Assembly (NCBI GenBank): GCA_007674295.1
Contig: CM017453.1
Coordinates: forward strand, 62,001-126,000
Reading direction: 5' to 3'
DNA from: Antonospora locustae
Taxonomy: Eukaryota > Microsporidia
DNA: 64,000 bases
Shown here: positions 44,172-55,144 of the stretch, piece by piece
Position numbering within the stretch: the stretch's first letter is position 1
How the letters are laid out: each line of letters opens with the position of its first letter
Translations under genes and position numbers: made by a program
Notes under the pieces: generated by a model
Seen by the model: only the letters and a program-made list of their open reading frames with translations
The model's database searches: none
Told to the model about the DNA's origin: nothing

Positions 44172-47100
44172 ATGGTGAGAGCAGAATACACAGAAATATC
44201 GACAAAATTTACTGGAATTGGAACACTTCTCATCGATATGGAGTCACTTGTGCAATACACAAACGATTATTACTCCATTTCTGAATGCTCTTTGCCACTT
44301 CTGAGCTACCACCATTTTTCGAGCTTCATCTTGTGGAATCTACAAACGTGCGGGTTCAAAACCGTCATTCTGTCAACAAAAACACCACAAACTGTCCATG
44401 AAAGGTGTGTTACAAAGTACATGAAGAAGGTTCTTAGGCGAATATCAAAAATAGAAGAGAAAATGAGCGATCAGCATCGCGTGGCACTTGTTCTGGGACA
44501 CCGAGATGCACACTCTACAGAATTCCTAAACAAGTGCATGAACAAGGGTCTCGTTTGTGGGCTCTTAGAAGATATCGAATTCAAAATCCCATACGTCTAT
44601 GCACACATTCTCCATCCGCAAATACTTGTTGCTACAAACACAATACGAGAAGTAAATTCTCAATTTTTTGGTGGAAATATCGACTACCAAGCGATCAAAT
44701 CTGTTTATTTAGAAAAAAAATTTCAATTTACGGAATGCAGTGGTGTGATTGAAGAGAGCGTCTGCAATGTGATTTTGAATGACATCGACAAGGAAGAATT
44801 CTTTTTCGATGGACGCATCCACATGTTTCTTCAGATGGACGATAAAAGCGTTGACGTTCCGCTGCAGCTTCTTGCAATAGAAAGCAAAGAGACACCAGTT
44901 TACATGTTTTCTAAATACGAGGAGATTGACTATCGTCTTGTGAAGGCAGAAGAAAAGCGTCCTAAAGACGCACAGATATATTCAAAGTATCTGAACAGAG
45001 CAGCGAAGTCACTGCTGGGCGACAAGCTACTTTACAATCCGATCGGAAAGGCGGTTTCCAAAAGGGAAAAGAACGAGAAGAAAGGAAAAATTAGTCAGAA
45101 GCAACAGGCGATGATTCGAGAAAATCAGAAACGCATAGAGGGGGAGAAGAGAGTCAAGGAGGTTGAGTTTCTTAAGAACTTCTATCAGAAATACAAATCA
45201 TCTACATCTTCGCAGAAAAAGCGTCTTCTAGATACCTTTGTTGAAAGCCGAAGTGCCAGACAGCGAATCCTTTTGCTCAAGATCGAATTTTATTTCGAAG
45301 AGTGGACGCTTGAGAAGCACAAAGAAACTCCAGACGAGGCGGTGCTTGTTCCGTGCTATTTATCGTGTCTTGAGTTTATCGATTTGGTGATGCAATCAGG
45401 AGAGGTGGATGCTAAGACACGATCGGAAATCAAATATGCATTTGACAAGTTGATGGAATGTGGATTCAAAGCGACTGCAGCTGAGCTCAACGAAAAACAC
45501 GGTTTTGGCTTTGATATTGCACACAGTCCCGCACCAAACGACCTCGATTTGTATTTTCAGATGAAGTTTGCAGGGGACAAGCTGAAGCGGAGTACAGGCT
45601 CTGCGCGTGATCGGCGTGTACTTTTCGAGCCTGACAGGTGGCAGACAGCGCTTCTTGACCTTGTTGACGAAAACAAGTCGGTTGTTGTCTCTGCACCAAC
45701 AAGTTCTGGAAAGACATTCATCTGCTTCTACGCAATTGAGAAAATCCTTCGAAGTAGCGACACGGACGTTGTTGTCTTCTGCCTTCCGACAAAGGCTCTC
45801 GTCAATCAGGTCTCCATCGATATCTATGCACGCTTCAACACAAAAATATTCTCACGAAAGGACGTCGTTCTGCAGGGTCAGCTGCTCCGTGATTACCAAA
45901 TTAACGCTCTTAACTGCCAGGTGCTTCTGACTATTCCGAGTATGCTTGAAGCAGTGCACAGTAAGCTTCAGGACCGCATCAAATATATCATCATTGACGA
46001 GATTCATTTGATTTCAAACGAGGAAATGGGTGTTTCCATCGAACGTGCGATCCACATGAGCAACGCCCCGCTTCTTCTTCTGAGCGCTACTCTGAACAAC
46101 TTGAAAGGCTTCTACGCGTGGGTAAAAAAACTTGAGAACGAGAAAGGCAGAGACTGTGAACTCATCGTATACAACGAGAGATATTGTGAATTGAAGCTTC
46201 AAGTGTACAGCGACTGTCTGAACGACCTAAATCCGCTTTTTGCGTACTCTTTTGAGCACATTCGCGAGTTTGGCTTCTCAAACGATCTGAATTTTCTTCC
46301 AAACGAGGTGCTTCAAATTTACTACGCAGTGTACGCTGCTCTGGACAAGGGTCAAAAAAAGCTGATTCAAGAAATACGCCCGGCAAATTTTTTTAAAAGC
46401 AACGTGTTGACAAAGGCTGACGTAACCCTATACGAAAAATTTATTCTCGGAAAGTTCAAAGAGTGGGTAGATTGTGGAATTCTGGGAGAAGAGCAAGTCT
46501 ACAAAATATATACGCTTCTTACACAAGAAACGTCCGAATCATTTCAAAGGCTTGAGGAAGCACATGCAACGCATGAAAAGACTTTCAGAAACGAATATCT
46601 TTTTGAAAATGTTTTTGACTTGTGCAAAACGCTACGTGAGAAGGATATGCTGCCGTGTATTGTGTTCAACTTGGATAGAGAAGTGTGCAACAAAATGGCG
46701 CTCAAGCTTTATCGTGAACTCGAAAATGCGGAGAAACGGGAGAAGACGAACAAAAGCGAGGAGCGAACTCGAGAACGTTTTCTAAAAGAGATTAAACGTA
46801 GCAGAGATGAGGAGAAGAAACGCGATGCGTGGATGGAAGAGTCGCCACAAGATGAAGAGAACATTCGTCTTCTTAGAACAAGCAAAAAGAATATAAAGCA
46901 TACGTTTCTGACTGTTGATAAGCTAAGTGACTATGAGTTAGAGGAGCAGACACGCTATCTAAGAAAGACGGAAGGGTGCTATGTGGACATGCTGTGGAGA
47001 GGAATCGGCGTTCACCACAACGGAATGAACAAATCGTACCGGGGTCTCGTGGAGATTCTTTTCAGAATGAAGCACCTGCAGATTGTATTTTCCACGGAAA

Positions 47101-48050
47101 CGTTGAGTCTGGGAATCAACATGCCATGCAGAACGGTTGTTTTTGCAGGAGACTCGCTCGGACTAACGCCACTCAGCTACAAGCAGATGGCGGGAAGAGC
47201 GGGAAGAAGATCTTTTGATACCTTGGGGAACGTGGTCTTCTATGGAATTTACAAAGAGAAGGTGCAGAGCCTGATAATAAGTTCCCTTCCAAACCTAAAA
47301 GCTCCGTTTAGCTACAGTTACAGCTCATTTCTGTACAAGATTGACAATTCAATTCTAAGGAATCCGCTTTTCCTCGTGAATTATGGTGGTGGATGTGCAG
47401 AAGAGGCAAACGCATACAACTTTTCATGCGTTCTCAGAAACGAAAGCGAGAGAAGTGCTATAGTGCATAAAAAGCTGAGCTATATGAAAAGAAGAGGCGT
47501 TATCAGAGATCAACGCTTCACATACCTTGCTGACATCCTTGCAATTAACAAGGACTATGATGTGGAAGTCATAGTCTTCATGGCGGTTGTAGATGCAGGA
47601 CTTGTTGACATAAGCGACAGAAGCGCATTATTTGTGCTTATGTTTCACTTATTTGCAGTGAAACCCGTTTTGGAAGGTGAACAGAGTCTTCAACCACTTC
47701 CATCCAGAGTAGAGAGGTTCATTCAGGATATTTCTCAAGATGAGGCAATACTCTCGGCAATGGAAAGAAACGATCTCCATGCAATGCAATTTTTGAGCTA
47801 CAACAGGCACCCACTCATCAGCATGGGTTTCAAATTATACAAAAACAAAAGCAAGTATCTCTGGAATTACTTATTTGATAATAGAAGAAGAGATGTTGGC
47901 GAGCTCTTCAAGGGCATGGGTGTTGTTGATGGAGTGCTTAGAAGTATCCTATGCGTTTTTGATAAGTACAATGTGCGCACTGAGGAAAGAAAGATGTTTT
48001 CTATGCATTATGAGTTTTTCAGGACTCGCTTTTTAACTCTTCATGCATGA
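44172..48050 (+). CDS. DDX60-type Ski2-like DExH-box RNA helicase
   Basis: A 1,292-residue helicase. Motif I is in VVSAPTSSGKTFICFYAIEK (about 503-522), Ia is PTKALVNQVS, motif II is DEIH (about 608-611), motif III LLSATLNN, and motif VI QMAGRAGRRSFDT (about 1004-1016). The sequence around motif I and Ia follows DDX60 rather than SKI2, MTR4 or BRR2. The N-terminal 450 residues start with LLIDMESLVQY, like the DDX60 N-terminal domain. DDX60 proteins act on RNA or stalled ribosomes. The start follows GCCCTTGAA. Confidence 0.85.
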   Translation: MVRAEYTEISTKFTGIGTLLIDMESLVQYTNDYYSISECSLPLLSYHHFSSFILWNLQTCGFKTVILSTKTPQTVHERCVTKYMKKVLRRISKIEEKMSDQHRVALVLGHRDAHSTEFLNKCMNKGLVCGLLEDIEFKIPYVYAHILHPQILVATNTIREVNSQFFGGNIDYQAIKSVYLEKKFQFTECSGVIEESVCNVILNDIDKEEFFFDGRIHMFLQMDDKSVDVPLQLLAIESKETPVYMFSKYEEIDYRLVKAEEKRPKDAQIYSKYLNRAAKSLLGDKLLYNPIGKAVSKREKNEKKGKISQKQQAMIRENQKRIEGEKRVKEVEFLKNFYQKYKSSTSSQKKRLLDTFVESRSARQRILLLKIEFYFEEWTLEKHKETPDEAVLVPCYLSCLEFIDLVMQSGEVDAKTRSEIKYAFDKLMECGFKATAAELNEKHGFGFDIAHSPAPNDLDLYFQMKFAGDKLKRSTGSARDRRVLFEPDRWQTALLDLVDENKSVVVSAPTSSGKTFICFYAIEKILRSSDTDVVVFCLPTKALVNQVSIDIYARFNTKIFSRKDVVLQGQLLRDYQINALNCQVLLTIPSMLEAVHSKLQDRIKYIIIDEIHLISNEEMGVSIERAIHMSNAPLLLLSATLNNLKGFYAWVKKLENEKGRDCELIVYNERYCELKLQVYSDCLNDLNPLFAYSFEHIREFGFSNDLNFLPNEVLQIYYAVYAALDKGQKKLIQEIRPANFFKSNVLTKADVTLYEKFILGKFKEWVDCGILGEEQVYKIYTLLTQETSESFQRLEEAHATHEKTFRNEYLFENVFDLCKTLREKDMLPCIVFNLDREVCNKMALKLYRELENAEKREKTNKSEERTRERFLKEIKRSRDEEKKRDAWMEESPQDEENIRLLRTSKKNIKHTFLTVDKLSDYELEEQTRYLRKTEGCYVDMLWRGIGVHHNGMNKSYRGLVEILFRMKHLQIVFSTETLSLGINMPCRTVVFAGDSLGLTPLSYKQMAGRAGRRSFDTLGNVVFYGIYKEKVQSLIISSLPNLKAPFSYSYSSFLYKIDNSILRNPLFLVNYGGGCAEEANAYNFSCVLRNESERSAIVHKKLSYMKRRGVIRDQRFTYLADILAINKDYDVEVIVFMAVVDAGLVDISDRSALFVLMFHLFAVKPVLEGEQSLQPLPSRVERFIQDISQDEAILSAMERNDLHAMQFLSYNRHPLISMGFKLYKNKSKYLWNYLFDNRRRDVGELFKGMGVVDGVLRSILCVFDKYNVRTEERKMFSMHYEFFRTRFLTLHA

Positions 48051-48094
48051 CTTTATGCTAAATTAATGCACTGTATCCGGTTTATCCCCTTTTT

Positions 48095-48718
48095 ATGAAG
48101 TCTCCGATGGATGTTGAAATGGAACTTCACTGGAAAAGAAAAGAGGCACAGAGAAAGGAGCGTGTAGGGCAACTGAAGGAATTGCCCTACACGTCGTCAC
48201 TAAAAAAAAGAAAAGTGGAAATACAGGAAGATATTGATAGTAGTGCATTGGTTCAGCTCGTGCCTCCACCTAATTTAAACACAAGATGGCGAGTTCTAAG
48301 TGCAATTCCTTACATGGGCATTGGATATCTCCACTTCGTTTTGAATTTTGTTGTTGTTTTTTTGCTTGTATACGCTTCTGTAGCATTGGCTTTGTTCATA
48401 CGAAGCGATATTCGATCAAGAATTGATGAGCGGAAAACAATTTTGAAGAACTTGATAGAAGAGAGCCGTAAAAACTATGAGATGAACAGGTGTGATCCGC
48501 GCACGCGTGTTCCTGCGATGAGTGGCAAATGTGCAGAGTGGGAGGCCACGATGAACAGAAGTCTCAGCTCTGTAGAATTGACAAAGATTGTTGTAGAAGT
48601 TTTTGGAGAGGCGTGCGATGGGTTTGTTGAAAAAGCTTCCGTAAAGAGCTGTTTTATTTGTGCAGTTTTCTTTGTTCTATTTCTTCTCTTTCGTAATTCA
48701 CGTATTGGTATGCGATAG
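48095..48718 (+). CDS. BRR6: BRR6/BRL1 nuclear-envelope protein
   Basis: The 207-residue protein has two membrane segments (about 74-102 and 184-199). Between them lies the Brr6-like C-C domain: SRKNYEMNRCDPRTRVPAMS, then GKCAEWEATMN and FGEACDGFVEK, with four conserved cysteines. BRR6/BRL1 act at the nuclear envelope in pore assembly and lipid homeostasis. The start follows CCCCTTTTT. It is the last gene before the AT-rich block. Confidence 0.9.
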   Translation: MKSPMDVEMELHWKRKEAQRKERVGQLKELPYTSSLKKRKVEIQEDIDSSALVQLVPPPNLNTRWRVLSAIPYMGIGYLHFVLNFVVVFLLVYASVALALFIRSDIRSRIDERKTILKNLIEESRKNYEMNRCDPRTRVPAMSGKCAEWEATMNRSLSSVELTKIVVEVFGEACDGFVEKASVKSCFICAVFFVLFLLFRNSRIGMR

Positions 48719-49290
48719 ATGCATGTTATTTTTTATCAATAAATTTAAATCAATAGAAGTTCTATTCTGTATTTATTCGTGTTGTTTTCAGGTTTATGAA
48801 CTTTTATTCAGACTCAAAAAAGATCTTTCACATCATGTATAGTAAGGTAAGCCCCCTTATTTAAAAAATAAGTTTATTGTTAAACTCATATTTTCCCAAG
48901 TCAAAGTGTGATGAAATACGTCTACAATAGGCTATGTGTAAATTTGTAAATAAAGCTGTTAATGCAAAACAGCATCTTTTTAAAATATTATTATGAGTAT
49001 TATGCAAATATATTCTAATTATTGAAAGACATTGATGTTGAATCAATTATAATGCTCTTTATATTTATTTATAGTTTACCACTATTCTTGTTATATATAT
49101 AATGTTGTTTCTTACATTTATTTTATGGCATTATGTAAGGAGGTTTTACAAAAGCACTTCTTGAATGTATCAAGAAACCTATTCTAAATAAATCGTCTGT
49201 TATTCATTATGCACATAAATAAACGCACTTTTTTAGATAACAACTTTATTCACATTTCCTCTTTGAAAACTTTCCTAAAACATCTTAGTT

Positions 49291-49324
49291 GTGGACCATC
49301 TGCCTTTTGCACTTTAATTCGCGG
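49291..49324 (+). repeat. Short dispersed repeat, copy 1
   Basis: The core TTTTGCACTTTAATTCGCGG at 49305-49324 recurs with 17 of 20 matches at 55125-55144. The flanks (GTGGACCATCTGCC here) also resemble the other copy. The segment is more G+C-rich than its surroundings, as expected for a remnant of something inserted. Confidence 0.5.
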
Positions 49325-52300
49325 AATGAATAAATATAAATATTAAGTTTTTATACATTTCAAAAGACAAATATGTAATATAAAAAACACATCTCATTTA
49401 TATTTCTCTTTATATATTACATAAACGTTGTTTACACTTTATGTACTCTTTTTTCGTATCTTACATTCCAATGTAACGGTAAATACGGTGGTAAATTCAA
49501 TAGAGATAAGTGAATTAATTGTTTTTACAATAAAAATGTAATTTGTGCTTTAATGAATAGAAAGATAAAAATAATAGAGATATATAAGCATTTGGTGGAA
49601 GAATTTGGTTTCAAAGTTTTAAAATATGCAATGTCTGAGATGGTGTTTATTTAAAATTATACTACTAATTACTAATAAGTATTTTATTTAAATTAAAACA
49701 GTATATTGAAATAATAATGAAATTTAATTTATAAATTTTATTGTTTATTGCATTGAATTCCTTTATAAATACATTTCACTTAGTTGATAATGATTAAAAA
49801 GTAACAAAAGTGAAAAGTAATTTTTTAAAAACTAAAACTCTCTGTAGATTTATAAATAAATATGATGAAAAATCTTTACTATTGAGAAAAAATTGTAATA
49901 ATGTATCGTATGTTTATTTTATTTATTACAAATAAAAATAAGTGTTTATGAAACTAGTATGTCATCTTTATAAGTAATATACCGTAATAATCTATATTTT
50001 ATAAAAACAAAAATTTTAGTTAAATAAATTGATATTTTGTTATTAATTATGATATGAAAAACAAAAATAGGCTTCAAAGTTATAAAAAGGTTACAGATCT
50101 ATATTTTATTACACAATATTATAATAGAGAAAGAAATTTGATTAACCAAAATTTTTAAACAAACATATAACAATTATTTTTAATACTATAAGGTTATTAT
50201 GTAAAATAATTCCTGTAAAAGTGATCTAGTTCAGAAAAACATACCAATTTTTACACAAAACTAACATAATATAAAGAAATATTGTTTCTCTTCTCAAAGT
50301 TATTTCTTTTCTCATAAAACCATATTATTATCAACATGTTAATAAAAAGTAAACAAGTTGTATAAAGTGAATGTTAAGAAGCATTTTATCTAAAAAAACA
50401 ATTAATTTTTAATCAAATTTACTAAAATAGAAAAACTGTACTTGATAAAAAATAAAGATTAACAAGAGAATCTATTTATGTTTAAATATTAATATTAGGA
50501 TTTTTATATATCACTATGCATGTTTATATGTTAGTTTTTATTCAAAAAACTGCAGTTATATTTACTATTTTTAAAATTTTGTTATTTAATTTTTATTTAT
50601 AAATTAATCATAAAAAAGAAAAGACAATATTGAAACTTTATTTTAATAAAAACAATGAATAATACGTTATAATTTTATTTAGTATTTTTATGTATTAATG
50701 ATGTTTATAAAATCCTTACAAACAAAGATCACAAGTTATATTGTATAAAATTAAAAGGATTACCTTTGAAATGAGATTTTAAAAGAAGAACCTCTAAATA
50801 AAAATTGCGAACTAAAAAAATTTAAAAATTAAGATTTATTAAATATAAAAACATATATAAGTAATTAAACAAGACATAATCAGTTTTCTTAACTAATCTT
50901 TTTTTTTTGCAACAAAAATTTACAGTTAAATAAGTAACAGTTTCAGCCTATTTTTAGTTCTTGACAATATCTTTTAACTTTAATATTTTACTTTCAATTC
51001 TAAAAAATAATTTTAATTACAATTGCAAATACTTTAACAGAAGATGTTGTAGATCAGAATATTTCAATATAAGTATTATTACAAGTGTTCATATAAACAT
51101 ATATAGAAGCATTTCGTTTAAAGAGATCTAGAAGTTATTTTTAAAATACGCATCTAAATTATGATAGTATGTTAATACAAATAAACACGGCCTTCATTTA
51201 TTATAACAAGCAAAGTCAAAACACAGCATAAACTACGATAATTTATATATTTTGGCTTGAAATTTTATGCTATAAGGGTTAATAAAAACGTTATTAAACA
51301 ATCATGCCGATAACTTTTAGTTCAAAACCATTTTAAATGGTATTATTCTATATTTTAATATTATTTAATCCTTAAATCATAATGTATTGAGTATACTAAA
51401 TATGCTGTAACTATCAAATACGTTTTTATGGTTTCTCAAGGTTATTTTGAATAAAAAACTTACTTTGAAAAATAAATAATAAATTGACTAATAATTCCAT
51501 TTATCTAACTAAAAAAATGGGTTTTGATTTTTTTTTCCTTCAATCACACTCATATTATCAAATACACTAGAAAGTAATACAGTAGAGGAGTTGGTTTACC
51601 GCATATGTATAATGTAAGGCGTATCTCTGTATATACTAGTACACAAAGACTTCAGATAGGAAGAATGGACCGGAAAAATGAATCTATTGACTCAAATGAT
51701 AAAACATATACCATTAAATCCTGTATAACCTGGATAGTACTTACTATTAAAAGCATTTTTAATAATTAATATATCTAAGTAGTATTACAATTTCTATCAA
51801 ACTAACTATTTCTATATTAACCATAGTAATTAATTTAGATAGGTTAATTATATTCTTTAGTAATTTAAATAAACGATATATGTGTAAAAATAAATTTAGA
51901 TACTATTTAAGTAGCCAGATTAATTGTTCCTCATTTGAATAGTTTAGTACATAACTTTATTGTTAAAGTTGACATTAAGAAGTTATATGCTTGCTAAGAT
52001 TACTTGTTGTAACAAAGAAAAATTGGTTTTTCTCATTTTATTATAATTAGGCCAGAACTCCTTAAATCCATAATGAGAGATAGATATCATTATAGTTCAG
52101 TACTAACTGCAAAAGTATATATGTAATGTTTGTATGTAAAAAATAAGCACATCTATAGGGAAGCTTCTTAGAGATGAATACTTCAATTATTACATATAGA
52201 TTAAACCATTAAGTGTACATAAATATTTTTGCTTTACAAAATTGTCAGTTAAATAAAGTTATTAATAGTTGAAACCAAATTTATAGCTTAAATAGCCCCC

Positions 52301-53689
52301 TTAAACTAAAGCATATAACATATGAGTTTATAAGCTTTAGAGCTTCAAATTTTATTGTAACAAATGATTTACAATTAATGTAGATAAAAATAAAAAATAA
52401 TAATATAAAAGGCATAATAGTAAGATAGTTTACTATATTAGTTAAAATTATTTATTATTATATATTTATACCAGCCTTTTATTCTTTTATAATAATTTTG
52501 TTTCTCTTTCAATTTAGTCAATATTATATTATTTTTATTACTTAATGTTATTTATTCACATGTTAACTACACTTTTCCTAAATACAGATAGCTTTATTTA
52601 AAAATCAATCAAACTATTCTTTATAAGATATTGTTAATGCTTATATAAAATAACATACAAATGGTGCTATGAACCAATGTAGATACATTGCACATGTATG
52701 GGACTCATCTTGCTGATATTTTTTGTCCAATATTCCATAGTGTAGAACTTGTTAGTAAAACTGTTACCAAAAACATACGAGTAGTTCTTGAAATATATAA
52801 CATTTATAATAAATAAACTAACTTTTTTTATTACGTGATCCAAGCATCTTTATATTATTATTTTTTTTGTTAGATGTAGATACAATTATTATGTTTCTAT
52901 TAAATGACTGTTCAAAAACACAACATTTTTATTGAATATAATTTTTAATTTTTTTAACTTAAATAAAACTTAATTTTTCTAGTTAAAAACAAAATTTTTT
53001 TAATCATATAATCACAAATAGATAAATTTATAAGTAACTTCTTTTATAGAATGAGAATAATAAAAGCTGCTGACTTCCTGCACATTACACGTCTTTATTT
53101 TCTATTAGAGTAGATAAATCACTCTAACTCTCGAATATCATTTTCAGAACTACAAATTTAATATATACTTTATAATTCTTCTGAATTAGGATGTTCTTTT
53201 GTTATTTATTAGGGTAATAAATTTAGTTCCGTTACTTAATAAGACATCTTTTCTTCTATGAATAAATTCTTTTTAGTTCAAAAGATATGGATACCAATTA
53301 TAATTTAATATCCAAACTGAATAATAATGTATGACATGTATATAAAACAATGTTATTAAAAATGTTAATTAATTTAATTTTTTTTATATTTATAATAATT
53401 GATAAGTTATTTGTTCTATTATTTGTCTATAATTATTATATTAGTTTTTAAACTTTGATACAAACATATATAGGAAAATCAATGATATGTTTTATTTCAT
53501 TATTATAAATAAATTTTTATATAAAACTTAATTATTTATAAGATGCAACAGGTCAAGGCTTTTTATATAGAATTATTTAATGTGGAAATTTTGTCAATAA
53601 AATTGATCTAAAAAAAACTTAATTGCTTTATAAAAATAATGAGCTTTATATACAAAAATAAATTTGAGTGCTTTACAGGATCATTTTAA

Positions 53690-54210
53690 ATACAGCTTGC
53701 TGATTACAAAACACTGGTAATTGTATTCAAAAGGGCGGTTCTTATTACATTCGAGTGTGAAACAATCTGCTGGTGACCGTTCCAGAAATAAGTCTTAAGT
53801 CGCAACCAAATATGGATAGTTCTCAATAGTGTTACTATCTGAATCTGAGCCTCCAATTTCTCAAGATTCCAATCACCTCTGTTATTTCTTGTGGCGCGGA
53901 TCTACTTAAGATATCACGCATACCTTTCACCTGTAGATTCACTTCAACTCAGCAGTAAGAAATAAGTTCTTATGAGATTTTGCAATATCAAACTCTTGTA
54001 ATCTCAAAAAGAACTTGTAATTGTTTCAACATAGTTATTTCATTCCTTGTCTTGTCGTCTGCCACAATATAAAGCACGTAATGACTAATATACAGGTATG
54101 TTCTGATGCGCATGTTGGACTTGATACACTGAAAAAAGTTATCAACAACGCTCTAAACCTTGTGTACTCCTTTCCGCGTAAACTTCACAACCTGAATATG
54201 TGCTAATATA
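53690..54210 (-). repeat. Decayed dispersed element, copy B (inverted relative to copy A)
   Basis: This is an island of near-normal base composition in the AT-rich block. Its reverse complement aligns over several hundred bases with 61925-62375, including CGACAAGACAA followed by AATGAAAT, GTGTATCAAGT, and AATCTACAGG before ATATCTTA. On the minus strand, protein-like segments remain in different frames (CIKSNMRIRTYLYISHY, LYIVADDKTRNEI, later LRLKTYFWNGHQQI), interrupted by stops. It is probably a dead mobile element or gene-family member. The element class cannot be named. Confidence 0.6.
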
Positions 54211-55107
54211 ACATGGGGATATTATTCACAGCCTCGTTGTGGAAATTGCTTAAAATATAATTTCTAGGTAAAAACATTATTAGCAATACCCTTATTAAAG
54301 AATTTAATACAAAACGTGTTAGCTAGTTAAAATTTACCAAATGCCACTTCTTTTTGTTAGCAGCCTTAATTTAAATTTAGTTATAACTATAAAATTCTAT
54401 TGAAAAGTGAAGTAGTACTCTAAATAAAATAAAAAAATACATTTGTAAATTTTAAACATCTTTATATTTTTTATTATTAGCTATAAATTAATATAATTTA
54501 TTAAAGTACATAGTTTATTTTTTAATTTTAAAAAGCTTTATAGGGACCTTCTGTGAGACATGAACAAAATATTTTTAAATTACGTCAAAACTATTTTGAA
54601 AAGTTAGTATATAAAATCTAAATAAAACTATATTTTAATAATATAAAGATGGTTAACTATGATAGCAATTTAACAGTAAAATTAAATAAGATGTTTTTAT
54701 AATTTGTTTATTGCTATTTATATGGCTGTGTATTGAAATATATATTGTTATAAAAACACAAAAATATAAAAGTACAAATTTAACATTTAATTCATTTAAC
54801 ATAACACATAATTTAAATTCGTTAAATTAATTCTTTTTACATTAAAGACAAGAAAATATATTTATAAATACATGAATTGTTGGTTTACAAACTTCTAAAC
54901 ATAAACTTATTTTTTAAAAAATATTTATTAGATGACAATTTTGTATAAATGATGATGATCCGATAAGTTCGGACTAAATACTTGCATTGCAAACTCTATT
55001 CAGGTTTTACTATGTTTTGTTTAATATTGTCAAACAAAATATTTTTTTAATGTAAAAGTTTTATTAACATTCTATTTGTAAAGCTTACCAAAGTATCGTA
55101 GCAAAGT

Positions 55108-55144
55108 ATGGTCCACCATATACATTTTGCACTTTGGTTCGCAG
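55108..55144 (+). repeat. Short dispersed repeat, copy 2
   Basis: It contains TTTTGCACTTTGGTTCGCAG at 55125-55144, matching the element near 49305. The flank ATGGTCCACCATATACA resembles GTGGACCATCTGCC in the first copy, so similarity extends over about 35 bases. Confidence 0.5.

Noticed and set aside
54021..54206. 61-codon plus-strand ORF in the AT-rich block
   Set aside because: It is antisense to the decayed element copy B, whose minus-strand frames resemble copy A at the protein level.
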